Origin: Dyadobacter sp. 50-39
Lineage (GTDB): Bacteria > Bacteroidota > Bacteroidia > Cytophagales > Spirosomataceae
Direction: 5' to 3'
Assembly: GCA_001898145.1 (NCBI GenBank)
Contig: MKSR01000001.1
Span: 173,242-237,241, forward strand
Length of the DNA: 64,000 nt
This document shows positions 44,401 to 53,492 of the stretch, piece after piece. The translations under genes and the position numbers were made by a program. The notes beneath the pieces were generated by a model. The model was given only the letters and a program-made list of their open reading frames with translations, searched no databases and was not told the origin of the DNA. Every line of letters begins with the position of its first letter. Position 1 is the stretch's first letter.

Positions 44401-46780
44401 TGTAATAGGTGGAATCTCGGGAGAGGCCATTGAGCACGTATTTCAGATCGGTCGTGGTAGCCACCGATCGCATCTCGCGGCTTTGCAAACGCATGACCTC
44501 GTAGTCGGTAGCGCCATTCACGGCCGTCCACTGCACTGCCGCATAGCCCTCACACTGGTTCGCCGAAAGCGTCATCACAGGGAGCCCCAGGATCGTAAAC
44601 GCCGCACTTTCCCTGGTCACACCTGTGCTGTTTTGGATGATGCGGACTTTTGCCGTCGTAGTGAATGCGTCGGGCACTGTCCAACTGAGCTGGTTGGTAC
44701 CTGCCGGCACGACATTGTTGAGACTGGTCCAGGAACCTCCGTCATTAAGCGAATACGAAACCGAAAATGTGCTGGCCGCATTACCGTAGCTATCCCAATT
44801 GATATCAATCACATCGCCTTTGGTGAGCCGCTCGCCTCCCGCGGGATAGGTGAGATCCGTGGAAGTTTCGATCACATCATAGACAACAAAATATTCTTGC
44901 GGGCCACTAGGAACCTTCCTGCCAAGGACATTGATCACATAGCTACCTGCCTCGGGGCCTTCGAGTACGATCTGCTCGGCGTTGTTTACGCTGTCCACGC
45001 CCGGCTCGGCAGCCGTATGCGGGGTGGCCGCCCTGGGAAAAGAGGGCAGCATCTCCGGTTTGCCTGTCCTGAGCACTTTCAGGTCCAGGTCATTGACGAG
45101 GCTCTGCTTTCCGGTAACCGCCGCGGGTGCCGGGTCATTCCAATACAGCATTATTTTGACCAGCGCGGTATTCGGCGGGACTGTTATTTCGTAACCATCC
45201 CTTCCCAGGTGGGCCAGGTTGCCATGAAAGTACTGTCCCTTTTCCATCATCGACACCGACCGCACCAGGTTCATCAGCCCGAACCCATACGTAAAATCCG
45301 GTCCCGAAAGTCCTTTGTCGGTCGCACCATTACACAGCAATGCCTTCATCAGCATATTTTTGGGGTTGCCGCCGCCATTCAGCTGCCGGTACCGCTGGTA
45401 CAACAACGCCAGCCCGCCCGCCACCGCGGGTGCGGCCATACTCGTTCCGGATGCCGACTGGTAGGTGTTTCCCGGAAGCGTCGAGAAAATGGACGTACCG
45501 GGAGCGACGATATCCGGCTTGATGCGGCCGTCCTGGGTAGGACCTTTGCTGGAAGAGGAAGAAATAAGGCCGTTGGCGCCCGTGCGGCCGGTGCTGATCA
45601 CATTCTTTGCTGAAATGCTGCCGCCGATGATGTTCCCGAAACCGGCAGCGACACCTTCACAAGATGCTTCGAGGCCGCTGTTACCGGCTGCAAAAACATG
45701 TTGCAGGTTGGGCAGATCACCGGCCTGCCGGTCCAGGATGTATGAATCGAAATTGTAAGAGCCGTAGTCGGGGCAGACGCTGCCGCCGTACGAGTTGTTG
45801 GTCACCATCATCCCGTAGTCGCGGGAGAGCGCCGAAGCCTGCTTCCATATTTCGGAGTTAATGCGTTTGACAATCGACGCTCCCGGCGCATACCCCTTGA
45901 ATTTCTCATTCATAAGCCCCCCACCGGCCGCAGTTCCGGAAACGTGCACGCCATGCCAGTAGGTACTTTCCACATCGTAGCTGAGAAGCCTGGTCGCTAC
46001 GTCGATGTGCTCGGTCAGGTTCCCGCTATCCCCTATCCCGATCGTCACCCCCTCGCCCGTGAGCTGTCTTTGCCCGGGCAAGGCCGAGGTAAGCAGGTTC
46101 GCCCGCGTTGCAGCCTCGCTTTTGTCGTTGAGCGGCTCGTCGCGCGGCGGTACGGCCTCGATGAACTGGACCCAGGGCAGCCCAGCCAGTGCAAGCAGGC
46201 TATCGGCAGCCACTCTTACTTCGATGAGTTGGTATGCACTCAGATCACTAGGGATCACCTGAACCTGACGGTCAGCGAGTTCTTTTAATACCTCCGCGGC
46301 GGGCATTGTCTTTACGAAGCTGATGCGCACGTCGATCTGGCCTGGCTGACTTAAAGCATGGGGCGGAATAGCAGGTCCCAGCAGGGCGGGCTGGATCTTC
46401 TGTGCTGGTTCCAGTTGCACGATCGTCCTGACGCCGGCAGCCCGCAATATTTCCCTGTCAGGCTCTGCCGGCACGACAGCGGTATAGGCATGCTCCGGGA
46501 CGTAGTCGAGCAAGGTGATGCCGGCACCTTTCAGCACCGCGGTCTCTCTTGCGCCCGGGATCCTGAAAAATTGGATTATTACAAATTTAAACTCTTCACT
46601 TTTCGCAGTTCTAAGCGTCTTATCCGGGCGGTTTTGGGGGAGTGAAATACCCGGCAAAGGGGTAATTGTACCACTTTTAATGAACAGGTCGTAATCCCTG
46701 TTACTTTGAGCCGTAACGTTTGTTAGGTGCTGTACCAGTAGTACTACTACAAGAGCACAGCGATACTTTAACATACGCAT
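41444..46780 (-). CDS. giant subtilisin-like (S8) protease with type IX secretion C-terminal domain
   Basis: The 1778-residue exported protein has a signal peptide ending near NVTAQ, then an S8 domain at about residues 230-520 with the catalytic Asp in GIGDSGNLTEH, His in HGVHVSGTAAGGG and Ser in ASGTSMAAPAVAGG. A P-domain-like jelly roll follows (IMLYWNDPAPAAV), then an Ig/T9SS-type domain, a fibronectin type III domain (WTAVNGATDYEVMRLQ), two MAM-like adhesion domains and, in the last 80 residues, a type IX sorting domain (VVLYPNPVADKLHIHSG ... SVHKIVVVH). It is expected to be secreted or attached to the cell surface. The HGVHVSGT in place of the common HGTHVAGT is a small deviation. It may degrade proteins or act with adhesins. 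Confidence 0.9.
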   Translation of the reverse strand: MRMLKYRCALVVVLLVQHLTNVTAQSNRDYDLFIKSGTITPLPGISLPQNRPDKTLRTAKSEEFKFVIIQFFRIPGARETAVLKGAGITLLDYVPEHAYTAVVPAEPDREILRAAGVRTIVQLEPAQKIQPALLGPAIPPHALSQPGQIDVRISFVKTMPAAEVLKELADRQVQVIPSDLSAYQLIEVRVAADSLLALAGLPWVQFIEAVPPRDEPLNDKSEAATRANLLTSALPGQRQLTGEGVTIGIGDSGNLTEHIDVATRLLSYDVESTYWHGVHVSGTAAGGGLMNEKFKGYAPGASIVKRINSEIWKQASALSRDYGMMVTNNSYGGSVCPDYGSYNFDSYILDRQAGDLPNLQHVFAAGNSGLEASCEGVAAGFGNIIGGSISAKNVISTGRTGANGLISSSSSKGPTQDGRIKPDIVAPGTSIFSTLPGNTYQSASGTSMAAPAVAGGLALLYQRYRQLNGGGNPKNMLMKALLCNGATDKGLSGPDFTYGFGLMNLVRSVSMMEKGQYFHGNLAHLGRDGYEITVPPNTALVKIMLYWNDPAPAAVTGKQSLVNDLDLKVLRTGKPEMLPSFPRAATPHTAAEPGVDSVNNAEQIVLEGPEAGSYVINVLGRKVPSGPQEYFVVYDVIETSTDLTYPAGGERLTKGDVIDINWDSYGNAASTFSVSYSLNDGGSWTSLNNVVPAGTNQLSWTVPDAFTTTAKVRIIQNSTGVTRESAAFTILGLPVMTLSANQCEGYAAVQWTAVNGATDYEVMRLQSREMRSVATTTDLKYVLNGLSRDSTYYIAVRPRKDGLPGRRSVAVIRKPDSGTCQGFMLDGDLAVDAIVSPSGSGRALTSTGLGQFQAIKIRLRNFDDQPVTQSFQVGYSLGGGDVAVHWETVTSDVGANGYLDYTFIETIDLHNPGTYALTVQVKLDGDLVAANNQKSVVVRQLANAPVTLPFSDDLESLQGAEVTANTIGLAGADRFDFSQDRDLGRLRTSAGQAYSGSKAFTVDANNQLNSQYPTYLDATYNLAAYHTGRDEIRLSFRYRLYDANPPAWPLQVYVRANDAEPWIPALESSIVPYFTRNNNYLLMSIEVSDLLKRAGKEFTTSFQVRWAQSFRYPAQTDGSTIDDIRLYTSMSDLQVRQVSTSAIPSCDSNGYQEYSVVFKNNSNEDCYRIPFEALINDELVHQGYVPVVRAGADTLFTFHFSSTRLLNSDRNVKIVVKKAFDQNGGNDFGETLAKAAQMISSFPYLEDFENGQGGWYLTEASGLWTFGQPRNAKVAEAASGTNAWATNLGGSRSGETTSYLYSPCFAMTGMVQPSLSFSASVDLAACSGGACDMAYVEFNVSGNTWMRLGAVNSGTNWYNARLDNADAWNAQDYTRWHVATVPIPNYFPGGYVRFRFVIKSKSAGRAGIAIDDIHLYDSQAMVYANALPDNSTASADVQVSNWVPFRLHNSVVAAINANGQSLGQVSVRPYLDNGPMRIANKQYFLGRSFTISASRSDFAQPVGVRLYVTDEECEKLLSAPTKAGIAKPTSAYELAITKYSGSNEDGDITNNSSASWTFYPKSSVRKVPYAQGYYLEFTTKSFSEFWFAKEFIGSGTALPVRLAAFSATPAEGTTLLEWQTAEEENASHFEVQRSPDAKTWTTLPISVPAVGEGGHRYEAVDASPLEGVGYYRLKMVDFATDQPNAPFAYSRIVSVDFGTAGNARVVLYPNPVADKLHIHSGNRRFLKVQLHSLAGAITYASGENQAELDVAKLVPGLHWVTIHYADGSRSVHKIVVVH

Positions 46781-47195
46781 ATAGAGGAGGAATGATTAGG
46801 TCTTTTTTTACATCTTTATATCGAATGTAATCCTTTTCAGAACATTTCAAACCCCTATAACTACGTGTTTTTCAGTTGGAAAACTTCTCATCATTGCCAA
46901 AAGAACAGAAACCGGCCATTCATCGGGCAAGGCCGGGGGAAACATCATCGACCCAGTGCAAAACCAATGGACATTTCGACTTTTCAATGTCAAAAACCGC
47001 CTTTTAATGCCTTGGAAAATGGAGGCGCGATCGTCACGTTTTTTGGCAAGCCTGGGGGTCGAAAATCTTATTAAGCGGTACAATCCGGAGCCGGTACCCG
47101 CTAACACAGCACTGGTTTCAGTGCACTAAGGAGTAAATCAAAAGAAGGAATTAAATTAGAATAATACAATTTTCAACCCAAGAACAGCTCTGCAA
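46781..47195. other. 415-base intergenic region, no gene recognised
   Basis: This gap lies between the S8 protease start and the end of the deacetylase-like gene. It includes T- and A-rich stretches and a short perfect hairpin GCACTG-gttt-CAGTGC at 47109-47124. An 86-codon open frame on the minus strand (46847-47107) shows no signal peptide, domain or composition to support it. It probably holds the promoter of the protease gene, but I could not find a convincing -33/-7 pair. Confidence 0.5.
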
Positions 47196-48098
47196 TCAAC
47201 CGTAAATCTGCCTGGCAACCCGGTAAGTATTGGCATGGGCTTCGATGATCGTTTTGAGCTGGGGAGAGTAGCCCCCGCCCATGCTGCATTGAACCGGTAT
47301 GCCGTGCCGGTGGGCTGTCAGGAGGACCAATTCATCGCGCCGGCGGCAGCCATCGATCGTGCAGGACAGCCTGCCCAGTTTATCGGTCGCAAGAATATCG
47401 ACGCCAGCCTGGTAGAAAATAAAGTCGGGCTTGACGCGTTCGATCAGGCCCGGCAAGGTTTCGCGGAGCAGCGTCAGGTAGAGATTATCATCGGCCCGGT
47501 CGGGCAGCTCGACGTCCAGGTCGCTCTTCTTCTTCCGAAAGGGATAGTTGTTCTTCGCGTGCACAGAGCAGGTGAACACGCGCGGTTCATTGGCGAAAAT
47601 ATCTGCCGTCCCATTGCCCTGATGCACGTCGAGATCGATGATCAGCACCTGACCGGCTTTACCGTGATCTACCAGATATTGCGCCGCAACGGCCTGATCG
47701 TTGATCATGCAGAAACCTTCGCCGGTGTCACGCGAGGCGTGATGCGTACCTCCGGCGATATTGAATGCAATGCCGCTCTGAAACGCCCTGAGCGCCCCTT
47801 CCAAAGTCCCGCTGGCGATGCGGAGTTCCCGCTCTACCAGCAGGGGTGTCTGCTCGAAACCAATGCGCCGCGTTTCCTGCCGGCTCAGTTCACCGGCCAC
47901 AAAGCGGTCTGCATACGTGCGGTCGTGCGCCGCGTACACCGAAGGCATGTCCACGGGCTCGGGACTAAAGAAATCGGACTCCTCGGCAATGCCCTCCCGG
48001 AGAAGCTGCAAGGGTAACAACTCGTACTTATCCATCGGAAAGCGGTGGCTTTCCGGAACGGGATATCTGAAAACGGGATGAAAAGCAATAGGGAACAT
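47196..48098 (-). CDS. histone-deacetylase-family hydrolase
   Basis: The 300-residue protein has the class I/II deacetylase fold with metal and charge-relay residues visible: GGTHHASRDTGEGFC (the paired catalytic His), IDLDVHQGNGT (metal Asp and His) and the second metal Asp and glycines in YQAGVDILATDKLG. The Tyr-type motif near the C-terminus is GGGYSPQ. Bacterial members remove acetyl groups from small amines, polyamines or lysines. ATG at 48098 starts MFPIAFHPVFRYPVPESHRFPMDKY, which matches the family N-terminus; the longer open frame reaches into the susD terminator. It is a single gene with the terminator of the SusC/SusD operon just upstream. Confidence 0.9.
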   Translation of the reverse strand: MFPIAFHPVFRYPVPESHRFPMDKYELLPLQLLREGIAEESDFFSPEPVDMPSVYAAHDRTYADRFVAGELSRQETRRIGFEQTPLLVERELRIASGTLEGALRAFQSGIAFNIAGGTHHASRDTGEGFCMINDQAVAAQYLVDHGKAGQVLIIDLDVHQGNGTADIFANEPRVFTCSVHAKNNYPFRKKKSDLDVELPDRADDNLYLTLLRETLPGLIERVKPDFIFYQAGVDILATDKLGRLSCTIDGCRRRDELVLLTAHRHGIPVQCSMGGGYSPQLKTIIEAHANTYRVARQIYG

Positions 48099-48128
48099 GC
48101 AAAGCGGCGATACTGACGCGTAAATTTG

Positions 48129-48165
48129 CAAAAAAGAAAGCGACCCTCCGAAAAGGGCCGCTTTC
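48129..48165 (-). terminator. intrinsic terminator downstream of SusC/SusD pair 2
   Basis: The arms at 48136-48147 and 48154-48165 (GAAAGCGACCCT / AGGGCCGCTTTC, one mismatch, 6-base loop) are followed on the minus strand by CTTTTTT. It is about 160 bases past the susD stop codon; no gene is evident in between. Confidence 0.8.
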
Positions 48166-48323
48166 AAAAACGGGTGCTGGATTATTCATTGTCACCGGCA
48201 AGTACGCCAAACTCCGGGAATTCAGCATAATTAATTCGACAGTATGGGGCAAATCACCGCTGCCATGGGGCGAACGAGCGGAAACGTGGGATCAAAAAAT
48301 CCAACGCCTCACCGAAATACATT

Positions 48324-50036
48324 CTACCATGGTTTACCGGTTCCCTGCACCAGCCATGGCTTGGACCACTGACTGTTTTTCTTGCGCGGGCCCGAGAAAT
48401 TGGTCTCTTCCAGCTTGTCGATCGCGCTGCGCGTATTGTCGCCGTTGTTGTTCAGCTCGTTGTTGCTGTAAATGAAACGCAGCGGCAATGCGCGTGAAAC
48501 AGGCGCCAGGCCCGGTACCAATGCAGGCAATGCCGTACGGCGGTAGTCAAACCATGCTTCGGTTGCTGCCGTCCAGCTTGCTATCCACTTCTGCTCCATG
48601 ATTTGCGCCAATGTACCTTTGTAGGCCACCGCTTTCACATAAGCATCGTACTGGTCGGCCACGCCCCAGGTTTGCAGCGATTGTTTGATACCGTTGTTGT
48701 AATGCGCTTCGGCACCGCCGGCCGCCCATCCTTTCTGCGCAGCTTCCGCCAGGATAAACGCTGTTTCAGCCGCCGAAGCCAGGCGCGCTTTCAACAAACC
48801 GCCTTTGGATGCCTGGTAAGCATAACTCAGCTGCGACGCATGCTGGTTTTGTACCTGCTGGCCGGTGGTCGGGTTTTCGTTGTAATAGGTCGGGTCGATC
48901 ATACCAGCCGGGACGCCTACGTATTCGCCGGTGTTCAGCGGTCCATTGAACAAATCCGCACGCGTCGGCTTATAAAGAGCAGGGTTGAAATGGCGGGTAA
49001 ACTTATGTCCGGCAGAGATTTCCGCACGCAGTTCCTGCTCAGTAAGCGCCTTCACGCCTGTCTGGATCACACCATCTTTGCGGATAAACTCATCCATACC
49101 GGTTTTCAGGGTTGCATCCGACACCCACCGCACATGCACCGGCTGAAACCACACTTTCATCCGCGGGTCGTTGCTGGCTGTCATCGTATTGATCAGTGCC
49201 GCGGCGGGTCTTCTTCTGCGCCAGTTTGACTGGCTCACGTCAAATGCAACGGCAGTAGGCCAAGAATCGCCCGAAGCCGCGCCGATGTAATCCATTACCG
49301 CATCCTCAGATGCGTCTTTCAGGTAAATACCCGAAGTGTATATCTGCTCGATACCCGCTTTGGCCACATCGGGGAGTTTGGAAGAAACGCGCATATAATA
49401 ACGCAGAAGCAGCGAGTTGGCAAATTTCTGCCATTTTAGCTTATCACCGTTGTAAAACACGTCATAACCCGGCGCGTAAGTTGACACGTCGGCGCTGGCA
49501 AACAGTGAAGACGCCTGTTTCAAATCTTCGATAATACCTTTGTAGATCACCTCCTGGCTATCGAACGCAGGCAGCATTTCACCCTGATCGCCCTTCAAAG
49601 CATTGGTATACGGGGCGTCCCCCCACAAATCGGCAATGGTACCGAATATGAAGGCCTTCATCGTCAACGCCACGCCTTGGTGAAAGGTAAATCCGAGCTC
49701 GACCGACCGCTTGTAGAGCAGGTCATTGTTGCGCAGGAAGCCGTACCATGCTTTCCATTCGTCGTCTTCTTCGGTCCAGTTATAATCATTAAAACCGTCT
49801 TTCCAGGCATCTTCCTGCGTGTGCTGCACCACGCCCGCAATGCGGCCGTAGCCCAGTTTCAGGTATTGCGTGCCCACGCCGGTCATCACCGTAGGCATCA
49901 ACAGGTTCGGGTTGGCGGAATTGGGATCGACGCCATTGGGGTTTTCATTGATCTCCGTCAGGCTCTCCTTGCAGGAGGAAGCCACCAGCACAGCCAGTAT
50001 GAAAACGACTTTGGGAATATATTGAAGGATTTTCAT
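48324..50036 (-). CDS. SusD/RagB-like outer-membrane lipoprotein (SusD-like_2 type)
   Basis: The 570-residue protein has a lipobox (LVASSCKES, Cys near residue 22), the family segments NPNLLMPTVMTGVGTQYLKLGYGRIAG near the N-terminus, TMKAFIFGTIADLWGDAPYTNAL and a C-terminal WIASWTAATEAWFDYRRTALPAL. It belongs to the SusD-like_2 branch, which pairs with SusC proteins of the type encoded 22 bases upstream. It should bind an oligosaccharide, peptide or other polymer at the surface. No degrading enzyme is in the same operon, so the ligand is not readable. Confidence 0.93.
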   Translation of the reverse strand: MKILQYIPKVVFILAVLVASSCKESLTEINENPNGVDPNSANPNLLMPTVMTGVGTQYLKLGYGRIAGVVQHTQEDAWKDGFNDYNWTEEDDEWKAWYGFLRNNDLLYKRSVELGFTFHQGVALTMKAFIFGTIADLWGDAPYTNALKGDQGEMLPAFDSQEVIYKGIIEDLKQASSLFASADVSTYAPGYDVFYNGDKLKWQKFANSLLLRYYMRVSSKLPDVAKAGIEQIYTSGIYLKDASEDAVMDYIGAASGDSWPTAVAFDVSQSNWRRRRPAAALINTMTASNDPRMKVWFQPVHVRWVSDATLKTGMDEFIRKDGVIQTGVKALTEQELRAEISAGHKFTRHFNPALYKPTRADLFNGPLNTGEYVGVPAGMIDPTYYNENPTTGQQVQNQHASQLSYAYQASKGGLLKARLASAAETAFILAEAAQKGWAAGGAEAHYNNGIKQSLQTWGVADQYDAYVKAVAYKGTLAQIMEQKWIASWTAATEAWFDYRRTALPALVPGLAPVSRALPLRFIYSNNELNNNGDNTRSAIDKLEETNFSGPRKKNSQWSKPWLVQGTGKPW

Positions 50037-50058
50037 CGCTTATATTGTCAGGATTGTA

Positions 50059-53000
50059 TCAGAAATCGAAATTGAGCTTGAAACCGAACGGAATCGTCCA
50101 CGGCATGACGTTCTGCCGCTCGATGCCCTGGCGGAAACCGCCTTTGCTGGGGTCGGCCCAGAATGCGCGCTCGGGATCGATACCGATTTTGGCAGCATTC
50201 CAGAGCATAATGTTCCGGGTGTAGAGCGACAAGCTCGCGTTGCGCACCGAGTTGAACAGCGTAGGGATTTTGTAGGTAAACGTAATTTCACGCAGTTTGA
50301 CGAATGATGCGTCGAAGGTTACCTGCTGGTTGAAGCTCCAAGGGTACATGGCCGTGATCGGCATGTATTTTGTGCCTGCGCCACCAAGCCATTCATGGTA
50401 GTTACCTTCTTCGTCTTCCCAAACACCCGGGATAAACGCACCATCACCATCAGCCCCGAAGCCACCGGTTGCGGCAGTATGCCCTCCTACCCGCGGGAAG
50501 TTCCCATTTTGCGGGATAATGTATTTTTCAGGATCGGATTTAAGCAGCGCAACGAGCTGGTCGGGTGAGTAAAGGCTTCCCGGGATGAGCTTGTCAATCT
50601 GACGCTGCGATTTCCAGTCGGACTCGCCATAGCGGTAGGTGAACGACATAAACTCACCACCCTGGCGCCAGTCAAGGCTCAAACCGAGTGAGAAGCGCTT
50701 GTAAGACAGGTTAACCTGGCCGCCCACCATGAAGTCGGGGTTATAGTTACCTACTTTCACGTTGTTATCCCGGCCTCCCAGCGACTGCCAGTCCATATCA
50801 CCGCCTTCACCATCATATGCGATGATCGGCCAGCGGTAGTAAGGAGAGTTCGGGTCGGTAACCGTCGCGAAGCCGCGGCTATAAATATTACCGATCTGCT
50901 CACCCACGTAGGTGTAGGCGCCGGCGCCGTTTTCACTCCATTGTTCGAAATAGGGAAAGTTCGGTGCCAGCTCTTTCACAGTTACGCGGTTGCGGCTAAA
51001 ATTGGCATTCACGTCCAGCGTCCAGCCATTGAGGTTGCTGACAGGCGTCCCTCCGATACCGATCTCCCAACCGCGGCTCACGAGCTTACCGGCATTGATA
51101 TTCTTGTTTTCCCAGCCTGTGGAAGGCGCCATCGGCACAGTAAAGATCTGGTTGGTATTGGCACGGTCGTAGTAGGTCAGATCAAAACGCAGGCGGTTGT
51201 TGAACATATTCAGGTCCACACCACCTTCCGTAGAAGTAGCGATCTCGGGTAGCAAAGTTGGGTTCAACAGCGTACCACCCAGGTTGGCAGTCACGAGGTT
51301 CCCCCAGTTACCGGTCCCGAGATTGGGATACAGCTGATACGGATCGGTGTCGTTACCCACCTGCGCCCATCCTCCGCGGAATTTCAGCATCGAGATAGAC
51401 GACGGCATATTGAATGTCGTGCTCGCAAGCCAGCTAAGTGATGCCGAAGGATAGAAGTAAGAGCGGTTAGCTGCGGGCAATGTACTCGACCAGTCATTGC
51501 GTGCGGTCAAATCCAGGTAAAGCTGGTTTTTGAAACCAAATGAACCCAGTGCATACAAGCTGTAAATCGCTTTCTTATAGCTGCCATTACCCACTACGCG
51601 GTTGGCCACAGGGATATTGGAGATATTGTACAGACCCGGTACGGAAAGGTCGCGACCTCCCAGGTTGGAGCTGTTTCCTTTCTGTCTCATGATGTTACCA
51701 CCGCCCGAAATGCTGATGTCGAAATCACCTGCCTTGATGGTCTTGGTCACCAGGAAATCAGCATTGCCTTCATTACGGCCTACGTTTTCAAGGTAATAAC
51801 CACCCTTGGCCATGCTTTTATAACTCCATGGGATTTTGGTTTCGCGGTCTTCATCGTACATATCGTGCGCGTAACGGACGAATGCGGTGAGTCCTGGCGC
51901 AATGGTCCAGTCCAGTTTCAGGTTCCCGTACAGGCGGTCGCGCACATAGGCGTTGGTGAGGTGTTTGGCAAGAAAGTACGGGTTATCGGTTTCACCCGGC
52001 GCCACAGTCAGCTGCTCGATCTCCTCGCGGCCGGGCTTCCATACGCCTTTCAGATCGCGCACATCATAGCTCGGCGAATAATAAACGGCCTGCAAAGGGT
52101 TACCATCGCGCTCGGAAGTCTGCGGACGGCTGTTGGAGTTGGAACGTACGAAATTGAGATTGGTGCTCAGCTTTACGTTTTTGGCCATATCAAATGTCAA
52201 AGCCGAGCTCAGCGAGTTGCGGTACAGATCCGAATTCGGGATCAGTCCGCGGTTACTCATATTATTATACGAAACCCGGTAGGTCGCTTTGTCTGTCGAG
52301 CCGGAAACCGTCAGGTTATTGGTAGAAGTGATCCCTGTCTGCAGGAAGTTCTTCATGTTGTCTTTATGCGATTTCAGCTCGGTGGGCACGGGCTTTCCGT
52401 CCGCCCCGATCGGTGAATTCCATTGCACTTCTTTCAAGCCTGCATCCAGCGGCAATCCGCCCCAGTAGGCCGACGATTCGTCCATTTGAAAAGGGCGCTC
52501 GCCATTGGCGTATTTATAGTGCAGATCCAGAAAGCGGTAAGGCTTCTCAAACACATTGGAAGTAGAGAATGAAACGCCCAGGCCTTTGCCTTTTTTACCG
52601 GATTTGGTCGTGATCAGGATCACGCCGTTACCTGCACGCGACCCGTACAAAGCAGCCGCACTAGGCCCTTTGAGTACCGACATGCTTTCGATATCGTCGG
52701 GATTGATGTCGGAGATCGCATTACCGTAATCGACTTTATTCCCGCTTCCTTTAGTATCGCTCACGTTTGCAAGGCTGTTGGCCAGCGGCACCCCGTCGAC
52801 CACGAAAAGCGGCTGGTTGTTTTTCAGGGAAGCAGCACCGCGGATCACAATGCTGATTGACGAGCCCACACCGCTGGTCTGGTTGATCGAGACACCCGAG
52901 ACGCGGCCGGACAGCGAGGTCAGCACGTTTTCATTGGCCACATTGGCCACATCGCGGCCTTCGATCTTACCCACATTGTACCCCAGCGAACGCGTGTCCC

Positions 53001-53442
53001 GCTTGATACCGAGCGCAGTCACAACCGCTTCCTGTAAGGTGGCAACGTTTTCGGAAAGTACTACATCCACCACACTCTTGCCGCCTACCGGCACTTCGGT
53101 GGTGTTAAACCCGATGTAAGAAAACACCAGCACCGCATTTTTAGAATCCACATCGAGGGAGAAACCCCCTTCTGCATCGGTAGTGGTACCCACCTGGGTG
53201 CCTTTGACAAGCACGTTCACACCCGGGATTGCAGTACCGTCGACGGCCGACGTTACTTTACCTTTGATCCTGTCGGCAGCAGGAAAAAGTGCTTTTAGTC
53301 CGTTTCCGGTCGCCGGAGCGCCGGTCGCCGGAGCGCCGGCCGCCGGAGCGCCGGCCGCCAGGGCATCGGCCGCCGGGACGGACAGACAGAGTGCGGCCAA
53401 CATACATCGTGCCGCCATTTTAAGGGTAGCTTTTGGTCTCAT
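50059..53442 (-). CDS. SusC/RagA TonB-linked outer-membrane transporter (pair 2)
   Basis: The 1127-residue transporter has a signal peptide, then a short Ala-Gly-Pro repeat at about residues 29-46, a carboxypeptidase-regulatory-like domain (GKVTSAVDGTAIPGVNVLV), the TonB-box region EAVVTALGIKRDTR, a plug (FVVDGVPLANSLAN, VLKGPSAAALYGSRAG) and the barrel ending in FGFKLNFDF. There is no STN domain, so it should not signal through a FecR pathway as the first SusC does. The Ala-rich repeat after the signal peptide is encoded by 15-bp tandem repeats. It is 50 bases downstream of a 63-residue FecR-N-terminus-like gene. Confidence 0.95.
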   Translation of the reverse strand: MRPKATLKMAARCMLAALCLSVPAADALAAGAPAAGAPATGAPATGNGLKALFPAADRIKGKVTSAVDGTAIPGVNVLVKGTQVGTTTDAEGGFSLDVDSKNAVLVFSYIGFNTTEVPVGGKSVVDVVLSENVATLQEAVVTALGIKRDTRSLGYNVGKIEGRDVANVANENVLTSLSGRVSGVSINQTSGVGSSISIVIRGAASLKNNQPLFVVDGVPLANSLANVSDTKGSGNKVDYGNAISDINPDDIESMSVLKGPSAAALYGSRAGNGVILITTKSGKKGKGLGVSFSTSNVFEKPYRFLDLHYKYANGERPFQMDESSAYWGGLPLDAGLKEVQWNSPIGADGKPVPTELKSHKDNMKNFLQTGITSTNNLTVSGSTDKATYRVSYNNMSNRGLIPNSDLYRNSLSSALTFDMAKNVKLSTNLNFVRSNSNSRPQTSERDGNPLQAVYYSPSYDVRDLKGVWKPGREEIEQLTVAPGETDNPYFLAKHLTNAYVRDRLYGNLKLDWTIAPGLTAFVRYAHDMYDEDRETKIPWSYKSMAKGGYYLENVGRNEGNADFLVTKTIKAGDFDISISGGGNIMRQKGNSSNLGGRDLSVPGLYNISNIPVANRVVGNGSYKKAIYSLYALGSFGFKNQLYLDLTARNDWSSTLPAANRSYFYPSASLSWLASTTFNMPSSISMLKFRGGWAQVGNDTDPYQLYPNLGTGNWGNLVTANLGGTLLNPTLLPEIATSTEGGVDLNMFNNRLRFDLTYYDRANTNQIFTVPMAPSTGWENKNINAGKLVSRGWEIGIGGTPVSNLNGWTLDVNANFSRNRVTVKELAPNFPYFEQWSENGAGAYTYVGEQIGNIYSRGFATVTDPNSPYYRWPIIAYDGEGGDMDWQSLGGRDNNVKVGNYNPDFMVGGQVNLSYKRFSLGLSLDWRQGGEFMSFTYRYGESDWKSQRQIDKLIPGSLYSPDQLVALLKSDPEKYIIPQNGNFPRVGGHTAATGGFGADGDGAFIPGVWEDEEGNYHEWLGGAGTKYMPITAMYPWSFNQQVTFDASFVKLREITFTYKIPTLFNSVRNASLSLYTRNIMLWNAAKIGIDPERAFWADPSKGGFRQGIERQNVMPWTIPFGFKLNFDF
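53308..53359 (-). repeat. 15-bp in-frame tandem repeat in susC (about 3.5 copies)
   Basis: Units of 15 bases (forward strand ggtcgccggagcgcc or ggccgccggagcgcc) begin at 53308, 53323 and 53338, with a partial fourth. They encode GAPAA/GAPAT just after the signal peptide of the transporter. Slippage would change length by five residues without a frameshift. Confidence 0.85.
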
Positions 53443-53492
53443 AGTATTAGTATTAGGCGAGTAGGTAATAAATACAGTCTTTTTATACCGTT

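Noticed and set aside
44051-45613. 520-codon plus-strand open frame
   Set aside because: It is a shadow of the S8 protease gene, with His- and Arg-rich nonsense sequence.
46847-47107. 86-codon minus-strand open frame in the gap upstream of the protease
   Set aside because: No signal, domain, promoter or ribosome-binding support; left as intergenic.
47109-47124. 6-bp perfect hairpin as a terminator of the deacetylase-like gene
   Set aside because: No T-run follows on the minus strand and the stem is short.
48028-48252. 74-codon minus-strand frame overlapping the deacetylase start
   Set aside because: It runs through the intrinsic terminator of the SusC/SusD operon and overlaps the well-supported deacetylase-like gene.
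53308-53359. Tandem repeat as a CRISPR-like array
   Set aside because: Units are contiguous without spacers and in frame with susC.
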